This document shows, piece after piece, positions 46,377 through 55,100 of a stretch of DNA of 64,000 nt. The translations under genes and the position numbers were made by a program. Below the pieces are notes generated by a model, which ran no database searches, was not told where the DNA came from, and saw nothing but the letters and a program-made list of their open reading frames with translations. The stretch is from Cellulosimicrobium sp. Marseille-Q4280. Lineage in GTDB: Bacteria; Actinomycetota; Actinomycetes; Actinomycetales; Cellulomonadaceae. The stretch is from NCBI RefSeq assembly GCF_943181405.1, contig NZ_CALPBY010000002.1, positions 62,001 through 126,000 on the forward strand. Direction: 5' to 3'. Numbering within the stretch: position 1 is the first letter of the stretch; each line of letters opens with the position of its first letter.

Positions 46377-49223
46377 ATGGCGACCCGTACGTCCCCGCAA
46401 GCGCGTCGGGCCGCGGCCAACCGCAGCACGACCGCCCGGACGGCGTCGCGCGGCGGTTCGTCCACGGCCCGCGGAGCGTCGCGCGCGGGCACCGGTCGCC
46501 AGAGCACCTCGACCCGGCGTGCGCCGGCGAGGCGACCGGCGTCGCAGCCCCCGTGGCCCGTGCGAGCGCTGCGCGGGCTCTGGCTCGGCGCGGCCCACGG
46601 CGTGGGGGCGGTCACCCGCAAGATCGGTAAGGGAGCGAGAGAGCTGGACCCCGCACATCGGCGCGACGGCGTCGCGTTCTTCCTGCTCGCCCTCGCGGTC
46701 GTCGTCGCCGCCCGGGAGTGGTGGGGCATCTCCGGCACGTTCGGCGACGTCGTGCACGCCGTCGTCGCGGGCACGTTCGGGCTCGCCGGCGTCGCGGTGC
46801 CGGTCCTGCTCCTGTGGCTCGCCGTGCGGATCATGCGGCATCCCGAGCGCGCGCAGGCGAACTCGCGGGTCGCGATCGGCCTCACGCTGATCGTCGTGTC
46901 CGTGTGCTCCCTCGTGCACGTCGCGGAGGACCTGCCCGCACCGCGCGACGGTTTCGCCGCGGTGCAGGACGCGGGCGGGATCGTCGGCTACCTCGTCGCG
47001 ACCCCGGTGACCACGGGGCTCACCGAGTGGTTCGCCGTGCCGATCTTCCTGCTCGTCGGGTTCTTCGGGCTGCTCGTCGTGACCGCGACGCCCGTCCACC
47101 GCATCCCGAGCCGGCTGCGCGGCGTCTACGACACGCTCACGGGCAACCACCGCGCCGAGGACGTCGAGACGGACGCCGACGGGCTCCCGCTGGCCGAGGG
47201 CGTGTCCCGTCACGACGGCAGCGAGGACGGCGCCCCGACGGGCCGGCGACCCCGCAAGCCGCGCAAGACCAAGGCACAGCGCGCCGCGGAGGCCGCGGAG
47301 ATCGAGAAGCCCGACGGCGGCTTCGCCGGCGACGAGGCGTTCGAGACCGCGGCGTTCCTGGACTACGAGGACGGCACCGCGCGCCGCGGCAAGGGTCGCA
47401 AGAGCGGCGACGACCCCGCGCCGGGCACCGCGCCGACCGAGGCGGTGCCGGCAGTGGGGCTCGCGGGGGGACAGGGCCCGGCGCAGGACACCGCGGCTGC
47501 CGGGCTCGGTGCCGTCGCGGCCACGCCCGACGACGGTCCGGGCGGCATCCCGGCGCCGCCGCCCCCGAGCGCGCCGCTACCACGCGGCGTGCAGCCCATG
47601 CTCGAGGGCGACACCGTGTACCTGCTGCCCAACGAGGACTCCCTGGTCAAGGGCGCGCCGCACAAGGTGCGCTCGGCCGCGAACGACCGCGTCGTCGAGG
47701 CGCTCACCCAGACGTTCGACCAGTTCGAGGTGGACGCGAAGGTCACGGGCTTCACGCGCGGCCCCACGGTCACGCGCTACGAGGTCGAGGTCGGTCCCAA
47801 GGTCAAGGTCGAGCGCATCACGTCGCTGTCCAACAACATCGCGTACGCGGTGGCGAGCGCCGACGTGCGCATCCTCGCGCCGATCCCGGGCAAGTCCGCC
47901 ATCGGGATCGAGATCCCGAACACGGACCGCGAGACGGTCGTCCTCGGCGACGTTCTGCGCTCGTCCGCGGCGCGGCGCACCGAGCACCCGATGGTCATGG
48001 GTGTCGGCAAGGACGTGGAGGGCGGCTACGTCGTCGCGAACCTCGCGAAGATGCCGCACATCCTCGTCGCGGGCGCCACTGGCGCCGGAAAGTCGAGCTT
48101 CATCAACTCGATGATCACGTCGATCCTCATGCGCTCCACCCCGGAGCAGGTGCGGCTCGTGCTCGTGGACCCCAAGCGCGTCGAGCTGACGATCTACGAG
48201 GGCATCCCGCACCTCATCACGCCGATCATCACGAACCCCAAGAAGGCCGCCGAGGCGCTCGACTGGGTCGTGCGCGAGATGGACGCGCGCTACGACGACC
48301 TCGCCGCGTTCGGGTACAAGCACATCGACGACTTCAACGCCGCGGTGCGCTCGGGCAAGGTCAAGCCGCTCCCGGGCTCGGAGCGCAAGATCGCGACGTA
48401 CCCGTACCTGCTCGTCGTGGTCGACGAGCTCGCCGACCTCATGATGGTCGCGCCGCGGGACGTCGAGGCCTCGATCCAGCGCATCACGCAGCTCGCGCGA
48501 GCGGCAGGGATCCACCTCGTCCTCGCGACGCAGCGCCCGTCGGTCGACGTCGTCACGGGCCTCATCAAGGCGAACGTGCCGTCGCGGCTCGCGTTCGCGA
48601 CGTCGTCGCTCGCCGACTCGCGCGTCGTGCTGGACCAGCCCGGCGCGGAGAAGCTCATCGGCCAGGGAGACGCCCTCTTCCTGCCCATGGGCGCGGCCAA
48701 GCCGATGCGCGTGCAGGGGGCCTGGGTGTCCGAGTCCGAGGTGCACTCGGTCGTCGAGCACGTCAAGGCACAGCTCAAGCCCGTGTACCGCGAGGACGTC
48801 GCGCAGTCCGTCACGAAGAAGCAGATCGACGACGACATCGGCGACGACCTCGACCTTCTCCTGCAGGCGGCGGAGCTCGTCGTGACGTCGCAGTTCGGCT
48901 CGACGTCGATGCTGCAGCGCAAGCTCCGGGTCGGGTTCGCCAAGGCGGGGCGGCTCATGGACCTCCTCGAGTCCCGCGAGATCGTGGGGCCGTCTGAGGG
49001 CTCGAAGGCGCGCGAGGTCCTCGTCACGCCGGAGGAGCTGCCGTCAGCGCTCGCGCTGATCCGCGGCGAGCCCGTGCAGGAGGTCTTCGACGGCCAGGCC
49101 GAGCCGGCCGCACCGGGTGACGGCGCCACCGGCCGCGACTACTCCGACGGCACCGACGGTCATCTGCCGCCCGCCGCCCAGGAGTACCACGACGGTGCGG
49201 ACGTCGAGTCGGGCTGGCGCTGA
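46377..49223 (+). CDS. ftsK: DNA translocase FtsK
   Basis: 948 residues; hexameric motor that clears chromosome termini through the septum and activates XerCD. The N-terminal part has four membrane helices (about residues 95-245), then a charged linker, then the RecA-like motor: Walker A GATGAGKS at 566-573, [10 protein letters not shown] as Walker B, and [21 protein letters not shown]. The C-terminal winged-helix gamma domain ([25 protein letters not shown]-type) reads the polar KOPS sequences. ATG at 46377. Followed by 269 bp without a gene, then pgsA. Confidence 0.97.
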   Translation: MATRTSPQARRAAANRSTTARTASRGGSSTARGASRAGTGRQSTSTRRAPARRPASQPPWPVRALRGLWLGAAHGVGAVTRKIGKGARELDPAHRRDGVAFFLLALAVVVAAREWWGISGTFGDVVHAVVAGTFGLAGVAVPVLLLWLAVRIMRHPERAQANSRVAIGLTLIVVSVCSLVHVAEDLPAPRDGFAAVQDAGGIVGYLVATPVTTGLTEWFAVPIFLLVGFFGLLVVTATPVHRIPSRLRGVYDTLTGNHRAEDVETDADGLPLAEGVSRHDGSEDGAPTGRRPRKPRKTKAQRAAEAAEIEKPDGGFAGDEAFETAAFLDYEDGTARRGKGRKSGDDPAPGTAPTEAVPAVGLAGGQGPAQDTAAAGLGAVAATPDDGPGGIPAPPPPSAPLPRGVQPMLEGDTVYLLPNEDSLVKGAPHKVRSAANDRVVEALTQTFDQFEVDAKVTGFTRGPTVTRYEVEVGPKVKVERITSLSNNIAYAVASADVRILAPIPGKSAIGIEIPNTDRETVVLGDVLRSSAARRTEHPMVMGVGKDVEGGYVVANLAKMPHILVAGATGAGKSSFINSMITSILMRSTPEQVRLVLVDPKRVELTIYEGIPHLITPIITNPKKAAEALDWVVREMDARYDDLAAFGYKHIDDFNAAVRSGKVKPLPGSERKIATYPYLLVVVDELADLMMVAPRDVEASIQRITQLARAAGIHLVLATQRPSVDVVTGLIKANVPSRLAFATSSLADSRVVLDQPGAEKLIGQGDALFLPMGAAKPMRVQGAWVSESEVHSVVEHVKAQLKPVYREDVAQSVTKKQIDDDIGDDLDLLLQAAELVVTSQFGSTSMLQRKLRVGFAKAGRLMDLLESREIVGPSEGSKAREVLVTPEELPSALALIRGEPVQEVFDGQAEPAAPGDGATGRDYSDGTDGHLPPAAQEYHDGADVESGWR

Positions 49224-49492
49224 GCGAGCCGGAACCTTCGTCAGGTCGGGGTGGTCGACGACGACCGGCTCGTCACCCGAGGGCGGGCCCGGTCAGCGTC
49301 GGGTACCGGAGCGACGGCCGGCTCGGGTGCGACGTCCGCTGCGTCGGCGGACGGGCCGTCGGCGAGGACCGCAACCGCGACACCAGCCACCAGGACGCGT
49401 GTCGGCCGTCCTGTCCCGCGGCGTCGGTGGTGTGACGAGGCCGGGAGCGTACCGCAGTCGGCCGACCGCCCGGCAGCCCCTAGGCTGGGTTC
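49224..49492. other. Intergenic region ftsK-pgsA
   Basis: 269 bp. The only feature I can support is the pgsA -10 box at its end. Open frames crossing it have no RBS or recognisable domain. Confidence 0.5.
49481..49486 (+). promoter_or_regulatory. Candidate -10 box for pgsA (TAGGCT), leaderless arrangement
   Basis: TAGGCT ends 6 bases before the GTG at 49493 and there is no Shine-Dalgarno between. Fits a leaderless transcript. Confidence 0.55.
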
Positions 49493-50113
49493 GTGGTCAC
49501 AGCCGTCCCCTCACCGTGGAACTCCGCGAACTTCGTCACGATGGTCCGGATCCTCCTCGTCCCCGTCTTCGCGTGGGCGCTCCTCGTCGACGGCGGAGAC
49601 TCCGTGACGTGGCGGCTCGTCGCGACGGGGATCTTCGTCCTTGCCGCGGCGTCGGACCGCCTCGACGGGTATCTCGCGCGGCGCTACGAGCTCGTGACCG
49701 ACCTCGGAAAGCTGCTCGACCCCATCGCGGACAAGCTCCTCATCGGCACGGCGCTCGTCCTGCTCGCATGGCCGCTCGGCGAGCTGCCCTGGTGGGTGCC
49801 GGTCGTCGTCCTCGCGCGCGAGCTCGGCATCACGGTCATGCGCCTCGCGGTGCTCAAGTACGCGGTCATGCCCGCGTCGCGCGGCGGGAAGCTCAAGACG
49901 GTCCTCCAGTCGGTCGCGATCACGCTCTTCCTCCTGCCCCTCGCGCACCTGCCGACCTGGATCGGGGTGGTCGCGTGGATCGTGCTCGGGGCCGCGATCG
50001 TGGTCACCGTGGTCACGGGCGTCGAGTACGCGTACCAGGGCTGGCGCCTGCGCCGCGACGCGATCCGCAGCGCGCGAGCCGCCGCGGGCCAGGGGCCGGC
50101 GACCGTCCGGTGA
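49493..50113 (+). CDS. pgsA: CDP-diacylglycerol-glycerol-3-phosphate 3-phosphatidyltransferase
   Basis: 206 residues, about four to five membrane helices. The CDP-alcohol phosphotransferase motif is complete: DRLDGYLARRYELVTDLGKLLDPIADK (split here as DG..AR........G...D...D). N-terminal WNSANFVTMVRILLVPVF is typical of PgsA. Makes phosphatidylglycerol phosphate from the CDP-DAG produced by CdsA. Overlaps the cinA start by GTGA. Confidence 0.93.
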   Translation: MVTAVPSPWNSANFVTMVRILLVPVFAWALLVDGGDSVTWRLVATGIFVLAAASDRLDGYLARRYELVTDLGKLLDPIADKLLIGTALVLLAWPLGELPWWVPVVVLARELGITVMRLAVLKYAVMPASRGGKLKTVLQSVAITLFLLPLAHLPTWIGVVAWIVLGAAIVVTVVTGVEYAYQGWRLRRDAIRSARAAAGQGPATVR

Positions 50114-50625
50114 CCGGGGCGGCCGAGCGGCTGCTCGCCGCGCTCGAGGCGCGGGGATGGACGGTCGCGACGGCCGAGTCGCTCACCGGCGGGCTCGTCG
50201 CGGCGGCGATCGTCGACGTGCCGGGTGCGTCGCGCGTCCTGCGCGGCGGAGTCGTCGCGTACGCGACCGACGTCAAGGCATCGGTCCTGGGCGTCGACGC
50301 CGGGCTCCTGGCCCGCCGCGGCGCCGTCGACCCGGACGTCGCGACGCAGATGGCCGCGGGCGTGCGGACGGCCCTCGGTGCCGACGTCGGCGTGGCGACG
50401 ACCGGCGTCGCAGGACCCGACCCGCAGGACGGCCACCCGCCGGGCCTCGTGCACGTGGCCGTGCGGACGCCGGCGGGCGGGGCCGTCCGGACGTTGCAGG
50501 AGACGGGCGACCGTGGCGAGGTGCGGCGCGCAGCCAGGACCGCAGCCCTCGAGCTCGCGCTGCGGGTCGTCGAGGAGAGCGCGGGCAGCAGGGCCGACGT
50601 CCGAGGCCGAGCCTCGCGCGGGTGA
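50110..50625 (+). CDS. CinA C-terminal family protein (nicotinamide-nucleotide amidase)
   Basis: 171 residues; corresponds to the stand-alone C-terminal CinA/PncC domain. VATAESLTGGLVAAAIVDVPGASRVLRGGVVAYAT and TTGVAGPDPQDGHPPGLVHVAV are diagnostic; Ser in ESLTGG is the proposed catalytic residue. Deamidates NMN in pyridine-nucleotide salvage. GTG at 50110 overlaps the pgsA stop, so translation is coupled. The pgsA-cinA-clgR order is common in actinobacteria. Confidence 0.92.
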   Translation: MTGAAERLLAALEARGWTVATAESLTGGLVAAAIVDVPGASRVLRGGVVAYATDVKASVLGVDAGLLARRGAVDPDVATQMAAGVRTALGADVGVATTGVAGPDPQDGHPPGLVHVAVRTPAGGAVRTLQETGDRGEVRRAARTAALELALRVVEESAGSRADVRGRASRG

Positions 50626-50968
50626 AATCCTGCCCGCCCACGGCGGCTCCTGCGCGCGCGGCGTGGAGGGACGGTGAATCCCGCGCAGGCGGGCCGGAAG
50701 CACGCGTCCGAGCGGGAACAACACCCCGCACCGGCGCGTTGCACAGCACGTGATCGCGAACAGGACCGCCAGTCGACCCGTCGGCCGTCCGGACGCCTCC
50801 TCCACGGGGCGTCCCGGCACCCGGGCCGGGGACGTGAGCGGGCAGCGAGCGGGGTACGGTAGGACGACCCCCGCACGCGGGGTACGTACGAGCACCAACA
50901 GTTCGCGCACCCAGGTGGGAGCCCGGCCGGCTCCCGGGGGCGCACGGGACACGGAAGGGGGCCACCAG
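50626..50968. other. Intergenic region upstream of ClgR-like regulator
   Basis: 343 bp without a supported gene. A complementary pair CTGCCCGCC / GGCGGGCC brackets about 50 bases near 50630-50695, and the phrases GGTGAAATCC and GGTGAATCCC recur on either side. TACGGT/TAGGAC around 50866-50874 is the best -10 candidate for the regulator. I looked for a CGC-N5-GCG type ClgR site here and did not find a convincing one. Confidence 0.5.
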
Positions 50969-51310
50969 ATGATTGTTCTTCGACGTGAGATCGGGGACGT
51001 GCTGCGAGACGCTCGCCAGCGACAGGGGCGCACCCTGCGCGAGGTGTCCTCCGCCGCACGTGTCTCGCTCGGATACCTGAGCGAGGTCGAGCGCGGCCAG
51101 AAGGAAGCGTCGTCCGAGCTGCTCGGGTCGATCTGCGAGGCGCTCGACGTCCCGCTGTCGCTCGTGCTGCGCGAGGTCAGCGACCGCGTCGCCGTCGCCG
51201 AGGGGCTGCTCATCCCGGACACTATCCCGGCCGACTTCGCGACGGCCGTGCTCGGGCGCCAGCACCCCGAGGGGACGACGCGCCGCGAGGACCTGCAGCC
51301 GGTCGGCTGA
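50969..51310 (+). CDS. clgR: XRE-family regulator, ClgR type
   Basis: 113 residues. A Cro/C1-type helix-turn-helix fills the first 70 residues: [41 protein letters not shown]. This sequence and its place after pgsA-cinA match ClgR, which activates clpP and other protease genes and recA-linked genes in actinobacteria. The C-terminal tail is short and ends DLQPVG, without the Ala-Ala end that makes some ClgR proteins ClpP substrates. GGAAGGGGG precedes the ATG at 50969. Confidence 0.8.
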   Translation: MIVLRREIGDVLRDARQRQGRTLREVSSAARVSLGYLSEVERGQKEASSELLGSICEALDVPLSLVLREVSDRVAVAEGLLIPDTIPADFATAVLGRQHPEGTTRREDLQPVG

Positions 51311-51346
51311 CAGCAGGCCTGCCCGGCGTCGGGTGGGCGATCGAGC

Positions 51347-52180
51347 TCAGCCGTTCGGGCTCTGGCAGCACGGGCAGTAGAAGATCGGCCGGTCGTAGGG
51401 CGGCTCGTTCGCCCGACCGACCTCGACGGGCGTGCCGCACCGGTGGCACGCCCGTCCTTCTCGTCCGTGGACGTGCCGGACGTAGCCCGCACCGCGAGAG
51501 AACCCGTTCTGGACGCTGTGCTGCACCAGGCGGCGCGCGGTGAGCAGGAGCCCGGTGAGGTCGGGTACCTCACGCACGGGCGTCCACGGCCAGATCCTCA
51601 GGGCGTACAGCGGCTCCGCGGTCCAGATGGTGCCGAGCCCGGCGACCAGGTGCTGGTCGAGCAGTGCCTCCGCCACGGGGACGCCGGTCGCGCCCCTCTC
51701 CGGGCGGTGGCGAGGGCCACCGCCCCCGACGGCGTCGTCGGCCAGGAGGCGCTCGACGGCGTCGTGGACGCCCCGTTCGGGGAAGTCGTCGGCGAGCACG
51801 TCGGGTCCGAGGGATCCGACGATCCTGTGCTCGTCCGCCGTGCGGAGCACGTGGAGCATGCCGATGCGCACACCGAGGGCTGTCCACCAGGCGTTCGCGA
51901 GGACGACGCGCACGGTCGGACCAGCACCGCGCGCCGCCGACGTGCCGGTGCGCGCGACGTGCCACTCGCCCTCCATCCGCAGGTGGGTGTGCAGCGACCA
52001 GCCGTCGTCGAACCGCGTGAGCAGGTGCTTGCCGTACGGCACGACGGACGTCACCGTCCGGCCCACGAGGTCGTGCTCCGCCGCGCTCGGCCACCGCAGC
52101 TCCGACCGGACGATCACGCGTCCGGTGAGCGCCTCGTCGAGCCGTGTCGCCGTGAGGCGCACGACGTCACCCTCGGGCAC
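51347..52180 (-). CDS. nei: Endonuclease VIII-like DNA glycosylase/AP lyase (Nei family)
   Basis: 277 residues. MPEGDVV start supplies Pro2 and Glu3; VPYGKHLLTRF has the conserved Lys and HTHLRMEGEW follows. The H2TH region is LLDQHLVAGLGTIWTAEPLYALRI. C-terminal zinc finger: CHRCGTP then YCPCCQ. Removes oxidised pyrimidines. It lies 12 bp downstream of the lhr stop on the same strand and is probably in the same unit. GTG start at 52180. Confidence 0.9.
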   Translation of the reverse strand: MPEGDVVRLTATRLDEALTGRVIVRSELRWPSAAEHDLVGRTVTSVVPYGKHLLTRFDDGWSLHTHLRMEGEWHVARTGTSAARGAGPTVRVVLANAWWTALGVRIGMLHVLRTADEHRIVGSLGPDVLADDFPERGVHDAVERLLADDAVGGGGPRHRPERGATGVPVAEALLDQHLVAGLGTIWTAEPLYALRIWPWTPVREVPDLTGLLLTARRLVQHSVQNGFSRGAGYVRHVHGREGRACHRCGTPVEVGRANEPPYDRPIFYCPCCQSPNG

Positions 52181-52192
52181 GCGCGCCTCCTC

Positions 52193-55100
52193 TCACGCCG
52201 CCCTGAGGCCGCGCGGCGTCGCGCGGAAGCCCGCGTCGAGCAGTGCGCGCGCCGCCTCGTCCGCCGGGGTGCGCGACGTCCCCGCGCCGGCCAGGGCCTC
52301 CACGCCGTCGATGCGCTGCACGACGACCTTGCCGAGACGCCCTGCACGGACGGCGTCGACGAGCGCGGCGCACGCGTCGGCGAGCCGGGGGCCCTCGACG
52401 AAGGACAGCACCGATCGCCCGCCACGCTCGACGTAGAGGGCGAGGTCTCCCTCGCTCAGCACGACGACGGCGCCGGCCTTGCGACCAGGCCGGTGCCCGC
52501 TCGCCCCGTCCTCGCCCGCTCCCGGTCGCGACGGCCACGCGAGCGCCGCGCCGTAGGGGTTGGCCGGGTCGGTCGCTGCGAGGAGGAGCGTGCCCGGCCG
52601 GGTGCCGGCACCGGGTGCCGTGACGCCGGGCGCCGACTCGATCGCGCGCTCGCGGTCGAGGCCGTCCGTGCGGAGCTGGTCGACCGCCCCGGGCAGTGCG
52701 AACTGGGAGCCGCCCAGGTGCTCGACGAAGTAGCCCCGCCGTGCTGCGCCCGTCGCCTCGAGCTCGGTGAGCACGCGGTACACGTTCCGGAACGACCCCG
52801 CCACGCCCTCGGCGGGTGCGACGGCTCGCGTCAGCACGCCGTGACGGTCGAGCAGCACGCGGGCGAGGGCGTGGGCACGCCTCGTGGGGTCCGGCTCGCG
52901 CTCCGGGAGAGCCGACCAGCGGCCCCCGCCGCCGCGCAGCGTGGACTCGGGCGACCGGGAGCCCGCGGGCGGGCCCAGCCCGGCGAAGCGCGAGCGGGCC
53001 ATCGGTCGGGCACGCGCCGGCGCGCGAGGAGCCCGGTGCGCGCCTCCCGCGCTGCCGAGCCGCGAGCGCAGCGCCCCGAACCCGTCGTTCGTGACGTGGC
53101 CCGACCAGACGAGCTCCCACAGCGCGTCGAGCGTGGGTCCCACCTCGGCCCCCGCCCGCTCGGCGAGCACGGGCAGGAAGTAGCCCCCGGAGCCGCGGAG
53201 AAGGTCGAGCAGCGACTGCGCGAGCGGGGCGTCGGGTTCCGGTCCTCCGTCGGGCAGGGTGAGCGGCGCCCACTCCGCGAGGTGCACGCTCACGAGCCCG
53301 TCACCGCCGCCCGACCCCGGCAGCAGTGCGTGGCCGCACCACACGACCTCGCCTGCCGTGGTCAGCTCGTCGAGCATCGTCGGGGTGTAGTCGCGCACCC
53401 GCGCCGGCAGCACGAGGGTCTCGAGCGCCGACGCCGGCACGGCCGCCCCGGACAGCTGCTCGACGACGCGCAGCACGCCGTCCGTGCCGCGGTGCTGGCC
53501 GAGACCCTGCCAGCGGGGCAGGAACACGCCGAGCGTCTCCGACGGGACCGGCTCGACCTCCGCGCGCAGGGCGGCGAGCGAGCGGCGGCGCAGCACGCGC
53601 AGCACCTCGGCGTCGCACCAGTCGTCGCCCGTGCCGCCGAGCGCCTCGGGGCGCAGCCGCCCGCGCACGACGAGGCGCGCGGCCTCGAGGCGCTCGAGCG
53701 CGTGCACCACGACGGCGACGCCGAGGCCGAGTCGTGCCGCGAGGTCGTGCGCGGAGAACGGCCCCCGCGTGCGGGCGTGGCGGCGTACGAGGTCGCCGAG
53801 CGGGTCGGGGACCGGTTCGGTGAACACCTCGGGGATGCCGACGGGCAGGGCGACGCCGAGCGCGTCGCGCAGCCGTCCGGCGTCCTCGACGACGGCCCAC
53901 TGCCGGGCGCGCTCGTCGGGGACCCCGGCGAGCCGGACGGCGATCACGCGACGGGTCGCCTCGAGCTCTCCGAGCCAGTCTGCGACGTCGGCCCGCACGT
54001 CCTCGCGCGTGCGCGCCGCGAGCTCGTCGTGCGTGAGCGGCCCGAGCCGGCGCAGCACGTCCCACAGGTCCTCCGCGTGCCGCGCCTGCCGCTCGGGCGC
54101 GAGCGCGCCGAGCTCGGCCTCCGTCCGCTCGATCGCGGCCGGGTCGAGCAGGTCCGCGAGCTGCGCGCTCACGCCGTCACCGCCGAGCAGCTCGGCGAGC
54201 AGCGTCGGGTCGAGGGAGAGCGCGGCCGCGCGGCGCTCGGCGAGCGGGGCGTCGCCGTCGTAGAGGAACTGGGCGGTGTAGCCGAACAGGAGCGACTGGG
54301 CGAACGGGGACGGGGTCGGCGTGGTCACCTCGACGAGCCGGACCCTTCCCTGCTCGAGGTCCCGCATGAGCCCGGTGAGCGCGGCGACGTCGAAGTCGTC
54401 CTGGAGGCACTCGCGCGCCGCCTCGAGCACGATGGGGAACTCCGGGTACTGCGACGCGACCGAGAGCAGCTGCGCAGAGCGCTGGCGCTGCTGCCACAGC
54501 GGCTGGCGCCGGTCGGGCCTTCGCCGCGGCAGGAGCAGCGCGCGGGCCGCGGCCTCGCGGAAGCGCGACGCGAACATGACCGACCCCCCGAGCTCGGAAC
54601 GCACCGCGTCGAGCACGTCGTCCGGGTCGAGCAGGAGGTCCTCGACGGGCACCGGGGTCTCGCCGCGCGACCGGTCGTCGTCCCCGCCCGTGCCCGGCGC
54701 CGCGCCGAGCCACGAGTCGCCCGCGTCGGGCAGGCGCAGGACGATGCCGTCGTCGGCGTGCATCGCCGCGGCGTCGACCCCGTAGCGCTCGCGCAGCCGC
54801 GCGGCGAGCACGAGCGCCCACGGCGCGTGCACCTTCGCGCCGTACGGCGAGTGCACGACGACGCGCCAGTCGCCGAGCTCGTCGCGGAACCGCTCGACGA
54901 CGACGGTGCGGTCGTCGGGCACGCGGCCCGTCGCGGCCCGCTGCTCGTCGAGGTACGCGACGAGGTTTGCTGAGGCCCACGTGTCCAGGCCGGCGTCCGC
55001 GAGGCGCGACCGGGCGGCCTCGCCGTCGGTCGCCACGAGGGCGTCGGTCTCGCGCACCCACGCGCCGAGCGCCCGCCCGAGCTCGGCCGGGCGCCCGGGG

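Noticed and set aside
50700-50960. ClgR autoregulatory site
   Set aside because: I scanned the upstream region for a CGC-N5-GCG type palindrome and found no convincing match.
51443-54973. Plus-strand open frame of about 1170 codons opposite nei and lhr
   Set aside because: Low-complexity Arg/Ala/Val translation without motifs; the minus-strand helicase and glycosylase are clearly real.
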